Positions 16,259 through 24,110 of a DNA stretch of 64,000 bases are shown here, piece by piece (position 1 is the stretch's first letter; the number at the start of each line of letters is the position of its first letter). The notes beneath the pieces are model-generated. The model searched no databases and was not told the origin of the DNA. It saw nothing but the letters and a program-made list of their open reading frames with translations. The stretch covers positions 76,535 through 140,534 of the forward strand of contig JANPBU010000002.1 in the NCBI GenBank assembly GCA_031430595.1. Direction: 5' to 3'. The position numbers and the translations under genes are program-made. This DNA is from JANNBN01 sp031430595 (lineage in GTDB: Bacteria; Actinomycetota; Acidimicrobiia; Acidimicrobiales; JANYDT01).

Positions 16259-16786
16259 TGCGCCTGGTTTGTATTCGAGACTTGTGACCCCATGGCGCGC
16301 GCTTGGGAGCAGTGGACCCCCGACTACACCCGACGAGAAGCAGACGTTTCCGGTATCGGCATCGTCGAGACTTGGACTGAGTTGGTCGAGGTAGCTCTAC
16401 CGCTCGTCACCTTCCGACACACGTTCCGTTTCGAGGTCGGTTCCGAATCGCTGACCTCGCTTTCGACGTTGCGGTTCCGATCCCGCCTTGAGATCGAAGC
16501 CGACCTGTTCGACGCCGGGTTTCGAGTCGAGGAGTTTAGGGACGCCCCAGACCGACCGGGGAAGGAGCACGTGTTTATCGCCCGGCGACGCACCGACGAC
16601 GAGTCCGGCATCTCGCGAAGCAGTCTGAGAGGTGCACTTCGGGGCGGACTGAAACTTTCGATAAAGCAACCTGGCAGGCGCCTTCGCATCCTGAACAAAC
16701 GCCATAGGTGGCCGTCTGCGAAAGTAGTGCTCGGCAATCGCTTGGTTGACTTGCATTTCACCTACTTGCGCGTCAGTGTTCTGTAG
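16259..16786 (+). pseudogene. 3' fragment of a SAM-dependent methyltransferase
   Basis: The frame reads FVFETCDPMARAWEQW, VETWTELVEVALPLVTFRHT, then LSTLRFRSRLEIEADLF and RDAPDRPGKEHVFIARR, the typical C-terminal third of a class I methyltransferase of the ubiE-like 'AWxxWTP' type. The SAM-binding Rossmann part is missing, replaced upstream by the toxin relic, and the frame runs ~55 codons past the normal end. I regard it as a stump left by a deletion or recombination. Confidence 0.6.
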
Positions 16787-16828
16787 CCAGACCGACGTGC
16801 AGTGCATGTCGCATCGAGAGGGTCCCAA

Positions 16829-19438
16829 ATGTCAGCCGCAGTCATTGAATCTGAGTCAGCACTTCATCTTGCTTCGCCGGGCCCTGTCGATGTTGAGGTA
16901 GTCGTCGTCGGTGCGGGCTTCGCAGGGCTTTACCTCTTGCACCGACTTCGTGGGCTCGGTTTCTCGGTGCGCGTGCTTGAGGCTGCTGAGGGTTTGGGTG
17001 GCACCTGGTTTTGGAATCGGTACCCCGGCGCACGTTGCGATATTCAAAGTATCGATTATTCGTACTCGTTCGATCCCGAACTTGATGATCAATGGGAATG
17101 GTCTGAAAAGTATGCGGCTCAGCCCGAGATTTTGCGGTACCTCGAATTTGTTGCAACAAAGCACGACCTACAAAAAGACATTGAATTCTCGACCCGGGTC
17201 GACGCTGCGGTCTGGAACGAAGCACAGTCCCATTGGGAACTTCGTGCCTCGACCGGTGAGACGCTCACTTGCCGCCACTATGTGATGGCAACGGGGTGTT
17301 TGTCTGTGCCCAAAGAACTCGATATTGAAGGTGTCGAGCGATTTGTCGGCGACGTTTATTTCACCAGTCGGTGGCCCCATGGTGGTGTTGATTTCACCGG
17401 TAAGCGAGTTGCTGTCATCGGTACCGGTTCGTCGGCGATTCAGTCGATCCCGATCATCGCAAAACAAGCCGACCAACTGACCGTGTTTCAGCGCACCCCA
17501 AACTTCTCGGTACCCGCACATAACGGGATGGTTGCTGCCGATAAAGTTGAACGTAGAAATAAGGATCGGTCCCAGTATCGCGAAGATGCGCGATGGTCGT
17601 CGGCGGGTGTGCCGGTCACTGTTGCCGAGCTAAGCGCGCTGATGGTTTCAGACGAAGAACGCCATGCAACCTATGAAGCCGCGTGGCAACGTAGCGGCAT
17701 CATGGAAGTACTCGGTACGTACACTGACCATATTGCCAATCCGATTGCCAACGAATACCTGGCAGAGTTTGTGCGAAACAAAATTCGTGGGGTAGTTAAT
17801 GATCCGGTAATCGCAGAGATTCTTTGCCCCAAGAGTTTCCCTATCGGAACCAAACGGCTTTGTGTCGACACGGGCTATTACGAAACATATAACCGAGCCA
17901 ATGTTCGCCTGATAGACCTGCAGGCTCAGCCCATCACCACGATTACGGAGACCGGGATAGAGGTAAACGGTGAAACGATTGACGTAGACGCAGTCGTGTT
18001 TGCAACAGGCTTTGATGCAATGACCGGTGCGATGGTAAGCGTAGATATTACTGGGCGCAACGGTCGGTCACTGAAAGAAGCTTGGGCAAGCGGCCCGATG
18101 ACATATCTCGGCCTCATGGCTGCGGGGTTCCCAAATTTGTTCATGGTGACAGGGCCCGGAAGCCCATCGGTATTGTCGAATATGGTCGTTTCGATTGAAC
18201 AGCATGTCGAGTGGATAACTGATTGTCTCGCAAGCCTTCGCGATGATGAACACTGTTCGATCGAACCAACAGTCGCAGCCGTGGACGGATGGGTGCAACA
18301 CGTCAACGATTTCGCTGACATCACGTTGATGCCCAAAGCAAACTCTTGGTACATGGGCGCAAACGTGTCAGGAAAGGCCAGGGTCTTTCTGCCATACGTG
18401 GGTGGTGTGGGGCGGTATCGAACGGTGTGCGACGAAGTGGTCGAAAGGAACTACCTCGGTTTCACGCGGTCGGGTGCTAACGGAACGACAGTGAACGATG
18501 GTGTCATCCGTCAACTTCAGCCCGACGCGATGGTCATGTTGGAAGTCATGGCCGAAATGAACCTTCCACCAATCGAATCCATGTCACCTGCTGACGCCCG
18601 AGCGTTCATGTCGGTCGTTGCTGAAACGCGACCTCCTGGGCCGGATGTGTCTACCGTTGACGGGGTTTTCCCTGGGGCCGACGGGGCTGATCTGAACTAC
18701 CGCCTTTACCGACCAGCGGGTGACCGGCCGTTGCCAATTGTTGTGTACTTCCATGGTGGCGGTTGGGTACTTGGCAGCCACGACGCTGACGACCCATTCT
18801 GTCGAGACTTGTGCGATCGATCGGGGGCCATTGTCGTGTCAGTCGACTACCGCCACGCACCTGAATCTCGCTTTCCGGCTGCCGCCGACGATGCATTCGC
18901 CGCGGTACAATGGGTAGCTCATAACGCCAAGTCACTCGGTGGTAGTGATGGCCAACTCTGCGTGGCCGGTTGGAGTGCTGGGGGCAATCTGGCAGCGGTC
19001 GTGTGTCAATTGGCTCGAGATGCAGGCGGACCGGCCATTTCCGGACAGTTGCTACTGACCCCCGTGACCGATAGCGACATGAGTGGCGGTTCGTACACAC
19101 AGAACGGTGAAGGCTTTGGGCTCACTGCTTCATTGATGAAGTGGTTCTGGGATCAGTACGCAGATGTAAGTGAACGTAGTAATCCCAAGGCTTCACCACT
19201 GCGGGCCGAGTCGTTGTCAGGGTTGCCGCCTGCGTTCATTGTGACCGGTGAATTCGATCCGCTTCGAGACGAAGGAATTGCGTATGCCCAGGCTCTGTCT
19301 GCGGCCGGTGTGGCAGTTCATCACTACCCGGCGCGCGGACATATCCATACGTCGATTCCTGCTGTCGATATGCTGCCAACCGGTGCCGCCGTGAGGGCGG
19401 AAATGGCTGCCGCCGTTCGGCAATTCTTCACGGAGTAA
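16829..19438 (+). CDS. Bifunctional Baeyer-Villiger monooxygenase-esterase fusion
   Basis: 869 residues. The N-terminal half is a type I Baeyer-Villiger monooxygenase: FAD motif VVVGAGFAGLYLL, GLGGTWFWNRYPGARCD, and a second Rossmann motif VAVIGTGSSAIQ for NADPH. The fingerprint FxGxxxHxxxWP appears at 172-183 with Phe178 in place of His. From about residue 600 a hormone-sensitive-lipase-family alpha/beta hydrolase follows, with HGGGW at 642, nucleophile Ser716 in GWSAGG, Asp810 and His838. The expected chemistry is ketone plus O2 and NADPH to ester, then hydrolysis to alcohol and acid. The ATG at 16829 has a GAGAGGG site. The two halves are continuous with no frameshift or stop. Confidence 0.88.
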   Translation: MSAAVIESESALHLASPGPVDVEVVVVGAGFAGLYLLHRLRGLGFSVRVLEAAEGLGGTWFWNRYPGARCDIQSIDYSYSFDPELDDQWEWSEKYAAQPEILRYLEFVATKHDLQKDIEFSTRVDAAVWNEAQSHWELRASTGETLTCRHYVMATGCLSVPKELDIEGVERFVGDVYFTSRWPHGGVDFTGKRVAVIGTGSSAIQSIPIIAKQADQLTVFQRTPNFSVPAHNGMVAADKVERRNKDRSQYREDARWSSAGVPVTVAELSALMVSDEERHATYEAAWQRSGIMEVLGTYTDHIANPIANEYLAEFVRNKIRGVVNDPVIAEILCPKSFPIGTKRLCVDTGYYETYNRANVRLIDLQAQPITTITETGIEVNGETIDVDAVVFATGFDAMTGAMVSVDITGRNGRSLKEAWASGPMTYLGLMAAGFPNLFMVTGPGSPSVLSNMVVSIEQHVEWITDCLASLRDDEHCSIEPTVAAVDGWVQHVNDFADITLMPKANSWYMGANVSGKARVFLPYVGGVGRYRTVCDEVVERNYLGFTRSGANGTTVNDGVIRQLQPDAMVMLEVMAEMNLPPIESMSPADARAFMSVVAETRPPGPDVSTVDGVFPGADGADLNYRLYRPAGDRPLPIVVYFHGGGWVLGSHDADDPFCRDLCDRSGAIVVSVDYRHAPESRFPAAADDAFAAVQWVAHNAKSLGGSDGQLCVAGWSAGGNLAAVVCQLARDAGGPAISGQLLLTPVTDSDMSGGSYTQNGEGFGLTASLMKWFWDQYADVSERSNPKASPLRAESLSGLPPAFIVTGEFDPLRDEGIAYAQALSAAGVAVHHYPARGHIHTSIPAVDMLPTGAAVRAEMAAAVRQFFTE

Positions 19439-19490
19439 CGCGGTCTTCGGCCCGTATATTTCGATTGGTTCGTGTGCCGGGTTGTCCTGT

Positions 19491-19548
19491 CCTGTGCCAG
19501 GTTTTACGGCCGATAAACCTGGCACACAACAGTTGAACCTGGCACAGG
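19491..19548. repeat. Palindromic repeat cluster with alternative stems
   Basis: TGTGCCAGGTTT (19493-19504) pairs perfectly with AAACCTGGCACA (19515-19526). The slightly longer CCTGTGCCAGGTT (19491-19503) pairs perfectly with AACCTGGCACAGG (19536-19548). A degenerate further copy lies at 19471-19484. It sits just after the monooxygenase stop and may act as terminator or as a dispersed repeat. Confidence 0.85.
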
Positions 19549-19585
19549 ATTTGCGGTCTTGGTCAGTGATGGCAGAGTGGGGTGT

Positions 19586-20179
19586 GTGAATGTGGAATTA
19601 CATCTGCGGAATGTGCGCGTTGATCGGTGGATGTGGGCGGCACGTCTTTTCCCGACCCGAACCGCGTCAAGCGCGGCGTGCGAAGGGGGCCACGTGAAGG
19701 TGAACGGTTCGTCGGCGAAACCATCAACTAAAATCAAGGTTGGCGACATGCTCGATGTTCCTGGGCCTGATCAAAAGCGTCGAATCGAAGTGGTTGGTTT
19801 GATCGAGAAACGCGTTGGTGCGGTCGTAGCCGCCACACTGCTGGTCGATCACACACCGAGAATTTCAAAGGATGAAAACGAAGGTGTCATCTTCCATCGC
19901 GACCGGGATCAGGTCGACCGACCAAGAAAAATCGCCGTGACCTTGACCGTCTGCAATCTGGTCGTTGAGTCATGTAACCATCATGGGACTGTGGGTCTAA
20001 AATCCGTCATGCTCCAACTCCATGAAGAGCAGCTTCTGAAACTTGACGCTGAAGTTGCCGCAAAGTACGCAAAAGCGTATGCCGACACCGCACCTGACCT
20101 CGATGAATGGGGTTCACTCGACGAATGGCATAAGGCTGCAACGTCTTCTCGGGCTGAATCAATTCGAGACCCTTGGTGA
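19586..20179 (+). CDS. S4-domain RNA-binding protein (Hsp15-like) with unusual C-terminal extension
   Basis: The N-terminal S4 domain reads VRVDRWMWAARLFPTR, then GGHVKVNGSSAKPSTKIKVGD, as in the ribosome-recycling Hsp15 family. Hsp15 relatives are about 100-135 residues and end in a basic RDRGxGRPTK-like tail, here degenerate (FHRDRDQVDRPRK). The frame then continues through a low-similarity linker into a 56-residue acidic block starting at an internal ATG (20009), MLQLHEEQLLKLDAEVAAKY. That block may be a separate gene fused by loss of a stop. Start codon uncertain: TTG 19559, GTG 19586 and GTG 19592 are in frame. GGGG upstream favours 19586. Confidence 0.65.
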   Translation: MNVELHLRNVRVDRWMWAARLFPTRTASSAACEGGHVKVNGSSAKPSTKIKVGDMLDVPGPDQKRRIEVVGLIEKRVGAVVAATLLVDHTPRISKDENEGVIFHRDRDQVDRPRKIAVTLTVCNLVVESCNHHGTVGLKSVMLQLHEEQLLKLDAEVAAKYAKAYADTAPDLDEWGSLDEWHKAATSSRAESIRDPW

Positions 20180-20233
20180 TTCGGGTCCCTGGTTGGGCTG
20201 AACTTTGGTGGACTGATTTTGAGAATGCAGAAG

Positions 20234-21568
20234 TCATCTTTGGATCAGGTAGAGACCGGCCCCAACTACAGCGCAAATGCCGAGTACCTTAAGCACGCCC
20301 AGTTTAAAACGGAAGACCAGAACGAATGCAAGGGCCGTGACGAATAGCGCCCTGAGGTTGAGGGTTGACCACCGTGGCAACGTGAAATGAAGTACCCGCG
20401 AGTTGTAGGTATGCGTACGGGCGAAAAGCGTGTGAATCGAGAAGTAAATCGAGAGGTTAGCAATGACGCCAACGACCGCTGCGGTAATACCGGTAAGTGC
20501 CGCTGAAAGCCTGACGTTATGTCGAAGACGTTCAATGTGCGGGGCACCAAGAAATACGAAAAGGAAACACGGAACAAACGTGACCCACACAGCAAGCGTT
20601 GACCCAACTACCGCAGCAACCCACGGATTGATCGAACCTGGGTTTCGAAAAGCACCAAGGAACGCCACAAACTGGATCACCATTATGAGCGGCCCTGGTG
20701 TCGTTTCGGCCAACGCAAGACCGTTGATCATTTCGCCTGGAAGCAGCCAGTGGTAAACGTTCACCGCCCGTTGCGCAACAAACGACAACACAGCGTACGC
20801 ACCGCCAAATGTAACCACAGCTGTGCCAGAAAAGAACAACCCCTCATCGACAATGGCGTGTGAGCGTCCGAACACCACTGCAGCGAGGCCAATCGGTCCA
20901 GCCCACAACACCGCCCCAATTACAACAATCCGCAATGCTCGTCGAAACGATGGTCGTTCACCGTGCAGTGCGTCATCGGCGATGAGTGGTGGCGGCCCGG
21001 CGGCCGCTGTCGCTGATGGCTTCGCTACAAATATGTCGGGGCGAACCCTGCTCGTAATCCACCCAACGAAACCGGCACTCGCAACGACAATCGGAAACGG
21101 AAGGTTGAAAAAGAACAACGCCAAAAATGCGACCACCGCGATACTCACCAGCACGCTATTTCGCAAAGTGCGCTTCGCAATTCGGTGCACCGCTTGACTC
21201 ACGATGGCAAGTACCGCTGGGGCGAGCCCAGCAAAGATTGCCGTCACCGCAGTGGTGGCCCCCCACTGCGCATAAATTGCCGAGAGCACCATTAACGAGA
21301 TGTAACCCGGCAATACAAACAGGATGCCAGCGCAAAGACCGCCCAGTGTTCCGTTGAGTAACCAGCCGAGATAGATCGCAAGCTGTTGTGCTTCCGGTCC
21401 GGGTAGCAACGTGCAGTAGGAAAGCGCGTGAAGAAAACGCTCTTCACCAACCCATCGCCGTTCGTCAACAAGCTCGCGATGCATGACGGCAATTTGTCCG
21501 GCGGGGCCTCCGAAGGTGCGAAGCGAAATGCTGAACCATGCTCGAAACGCGGTACGAAAAGGAATCAT
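20234..21568 (-). CDS. chrA: Chromate transporter
   Basis: A 444-residue membrane protein with the duplicated CHR architecture. The first half has FGGPAGQIAVMHRELVDERRW and LPGPEAQQLAIYLGW. The second has FGGAYAVLSFVAQ and LALAETTPGPLIMVIQFVAFL. Long-chain ChrA proteins export chromate, and some relatives move other oxyanions. It starts 3 bp after the LysR gene's stop on the same strand, so the two are co-transcribed and the LysR protein may regulate it. Confidence 0.9.
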   Translation of the reverse strand: MIPFRTAFRAWFSISLRTFGGPAGQIAVMHRELVDERRWVGEERFLHALSYCTLLPGPEAQQLAIYLGWLLNGTLGGLCAGILFVLPGYISLMVLSAIYAQWGATTAVTAIFAGLAPAVLAIVSQAVHRIAKRTLRNSVLVSIAVVAFLALFFFNLPFPIVVASAGFVGWITSRVRPDIFVAKPSATAAAGPPPLIADDALHGERPSFRRALRIVVIGAVLWAGPIGLAAVVFGRSHAIVDEGLFFSGTAVVTFGGAYAVLSFVAQRAVNVYHWLLPGEMINGLALAETTPGPLIMVIQFVAFLGAFRNPGSINPWVAAVVGSTLAVWVTFVPCFLFVFLGAPHIERLRHNVRLSAALTGITAAVVGVIANLSIYFSIHTLFARTHTYNSRVLHFTLPRWSTLNLRALFVTALAFVLVFRFKLGVLKVLGICAVVGAGLYLIQR

Positions 21569-21571
21569 TCA

Positions 21572-22537
21572 TCAGTTCCAGATCGTCACGTAAACGGGTG
21601 GTTTGAACTTTGATGCAGGCACCCGACCATCCTCGCGAAACATCGCCTGGGTAGCATCGGGCAGGGTCATAAAGCGCATGAGTTGCGTCGCGGCTTCTGA
21701 TCGGCGATCAGCTGAAAGTGCGTTCACATACCAAAACTGTTCGAGCGGAAATCCATCGACCGGAAGCACGCTTACTGTTAACGGACCCTCCCGTGTGAAG
21801 AGGTGTTCAACAGCCGGAGCAATTCCGTCACCCGCTACAGCGGCGGCCCACGCAGCACGTTGGTTCGGAAAAATGCTGATTCGATGTTCGGGAACCCCCA
21901 CACTGCGCAACAAGCGGCCAACATCACTCGTTGGGTCTTGGCCACTCGGATCAACGAGCCATTCGCGTTGCCCAAGCTGGCGAAGCGTCAATCGGTTACT
22001 TCCTAACGCAGTGACATGGGACGAGTTTGCCACCAGCACCATCCGGTAACGCATCAGAGGTTCCGTCATGACCCCCGGTAAACCTGGGCCGGCCAATCGG
22101 GGACCAATCGCAATGTCTGCCAAGCGCTCAATGAGTAGGGCTCCCATTTCGTCGCTCGAGGCAATGCCAAGGGTGGCTTCGACATTGCCGCCTCGCTGCA
22201 TGAAAGCTTGCAAAAGCGCAGGGATAACGCCTTCACCGGGTGTTGCGGTCGCAACCGCTCGAAGCAAGGCCGGCCCTCCTTGCGCTTGGCGCACTGCAGC
22301 TTCAGCCTCAACCGAGAGGTTCACCATTTGAGAAGCAAGCCCGATGATTCGTTGTCCGGCCGGCGTCAATTCGACACCGTTTGCACCCCGGGTCAACAAC
22401 TGATCACCCAAGCTTTGCCGCAGCGCAGTAATGGCCTGGGACACCGCCGGCTCGCTTACTCCGAGGGCACTCGCGGCGGCTCGAAATGACCCAAGTCGCA
22501 CCACTAGCAAGAACACCTTGAGCTGATTGAGCGTCAC
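21572..22537 (-). CDS. LysR-family transcriptional regulator
   Basis: About 321 residues from the GTG at 22537 (VTLNQLKVFLLVVRLGSF). The frame is open to 22615, but this start matches the family. The N-terminal winged HTH reads RAAASALGVSEPAVSQAITA, followed by a two-lobe effector domain. It lies upstream of and in operon with chrA, and divergent from coxM with ~160 bp between starts. LysR proteins usually act on the divergent gene, so it could control CO dehydrogenase, chrA or both. Confidence 0.85.
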   Translation of the reverse strand: MTLNQLKVFLLVVRLGSFRAAASALGVSEPAVSQAITALRQSLGDQLLTRGANGVELTPAGQRIIGLASQMVNLSVEAEAAVRQAQGGPALLRAVATATPGEGVIPALLQAFMQRGGNVEATLGIASSDEMGALLIERLADIAIGPRLAGPGLPGVMTEPLMRYRMVLVANSSHVTALGSNRLTLRQLGQREWLVDPSGQDPTSDVGRLLRSVGVPEHRISIFPNQRAAWAAAVAGDGIAPAVEHLFTREGPLTVSVLPVDGFPLEQFWYVNALSADRRSEAATQLMRFMTLPDATQAMFREDGRVPASKFKPPVYVTIWN

Positions 22538-22696
22538 ATTGAGCAGTTTCGGGTCACAGGGATGCAACTTATCGTGGTCGGTGAGCGGCGCGATAAGGAA
22601 TGGGTTACTTCCCACTTGACGTTGCCTCGCCTACGGGTGATTCTGTGACGAGAGACACTCGCGTCCTTGTGTTCACATCTTCTTTGGGAGGATTTC

Positions 22697-23632
22697 ATGC
22701 AAACCCCTGCGCCGTTCGGGTACGAACGTGCCACAAGTGTCAACCACGCCATTTCCCTGTTGGAAAAGCTTGGACCCGAAGCTCGTCTTGTTGCTGGTGG
22801 CCACTCGCTGCTTCCCATGATGAAGCTTCGATTGGCCCGGCCCGAGTATCTGATTGACATCAACGACCTAGTCGACGATCTCTCGTACATCAAGGTCGAA
22901 GATGGCGAGCTTCGGATCGGTGCGATGACACGCCACGCACAGCTGCTCGGTTCGACCCTGGCCGGTGGGCACTACGCGATTTTGCACGACGCTGAACGAG
23001 TCATTGCTGACCCAGTCGTACGCAATCGGGGCACTGTTGGCGGCTCGATCGGACAGGCTGACCCAAGCGAAGATCTGTCTGCAGTCTTTTCGGCTGCCAA
23101 AGCAACGATCATGATCACCTCATCGACCGGTGTTCGTGGTGTTGCTGCTCGCGACATTCACAATGGGCCGTACGAGACCGTCGTTGGCGAAGCTGAAATG
23201 ATTACCGAAGTTCGCATACCAATTCGCCCCGGTGGCGGGAGTGCGTACACGAAAGTCGAGCGACGTGCCGGTGACTGGGCTGTTGCCGCATCGGGCGTTT
23301 GTGTGTGGCTCGACGGCGACGTCATCACCGACGTCGGAATTGGCCTCACCGCAGTTGGCGCAGCCCACTTCTGTGCTCCGGATGCCGAAGCCCTACTGAT
23401 TGGAAAGCCGATCTCTGAGGAATTGATTGAAGCAGCCGGAGCAGCAGCAAGCGCGCATAGTTCTCCTTCAACCGACCAACGAGGACCAAAGGAATACAAA
23501 CGCCACCTCGCCGGAGAACTCACGAAACGTTCATTGCGGGCTGCGATTGCCCGCGCCCAAGGCCGAACCCCCGGCTCGAACACAGCACAATCGAAGACAG
23601 CACAATCGAACGTAGAAGGAAAGGTGGCTTGA
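22697..23632 (+). CDS. coxM: Aerobic CO dehydrogenase, FAD-binding medium subunit
   Basis: 311 residues from the ATG at 22697, placed by the GGGAGGA site 5 nt upstream. The FAD-binding domain has the two family motifs: AGGHSLLPMMKLR near residue 35 and TVGGSIGQADPSEDL near residue 115. The C-terminal CO_deh_flav_C region ends in a variable Ser/Gln tail. CoxM passes electrons from the iron-sulfur subunit to the quinone pool. First of the coxMSL-(F)-D-E operon. Confidence 0.93.
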   Translation: MQTPAPFGYERATSVNHAISLLEKLGPEARLVAGGHSLLPMMKLRLARPEYLIDINDLVDDLSYIKVEDGELRIGAMTRHAQLLGSTLAGGHYAILHDAERVIADPVVRNRGTVGGSIGQADPSEDLSAVFSAAKATIMITSSTGVRGVAARDIHNGPYETVVGEAEMITEVRIPIRPGGGSAYTKVERRAGDWAVAASGVCVWLDGDVITDVGIGLTAVGAAHFCAPDAEALLIGKPISEELIEAAGAAASAHSSPSTDQRGPKEYKRHLAGELTKRSLRAAIARAQGRTPGSNTAQSKTAQSNVEGKVA

Positions 23633-23633
23633 T

Positions 23634-24110
23634 ATGGAAGTAAATCTCACCGTCAACGGCGAACCAATGAAAACCGATATCGAGCCGAGAGTCTTACTTG
23701 TTCACGCGATTCGTGATCATTTGGGATTGACCGGGACGCACTGGGGTTGCGACACGTCGAACTGCGGCGCATGTGTTGTTCACCTTGACGGGGTGCCGGT
23801 AAAGAGTTGCACCGTGCTTGGCGTCATGGCTGAAGGCCGAAACGTTGACACCGTTGAAGGGCTCGAAGGGCCGAACGGCCTCGACCCAATTCAAACCGGT
23901 TTTATGGAATGTCACGGGTTGCAATGCGGCTTTTGTACCCCCGGCATGATGATGGTCACTAAGGCGCTACTTCAACACACCCCAAACCCCACCGAGCACG
24001 AAATACGCGAAGCAATAAGCGGGCAACTGTGTCGTTGTACTGGCTACGACGGCATCGTGAAATCAATCCAATGGGCAGCTAGCCATCAGAATCAAGAGGT
24101 ATCAGCATGA
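23634..24110 (+). CDS. coxS: Aerobic CO dehydrogenase, [2Fe-2S] small subunit
   Basis: 158 residues. The N-terminal ferredoxin-type cluster motif is GCDTSNCGACVVHLDG with a later Cys in SCTVLG. The C-terminal four-helix domain holds the second cluster motif, CGFCTPGMMM and QLCRCTGYDGI. It starts one base after the coxM stop and overlaps coxL by 4 nt (ATGA). It relays electrons from the Mo-Cu site to FAD. Confidence 0.95.
   Translation: MEVNLTVNGEPMKTDIEPRVLLVHAIRDHLGLTGTHWGCDTSNCGACVVHLDGVPVKSCTVLGVMAEGRNVDTVEGLEGPNGLDPIQTGFMECHGLQCGFCTPGMMMVTKALLQHTPNPTEHEIREAISGQLCRCTGYDGIVKSIQWAASHQNQEVSA

Noticed and set aside
23158..23583. 141-residue minus-strand frame in coxM
   Set aside because: Antisense shadow of the CoxM C-terminal domain.
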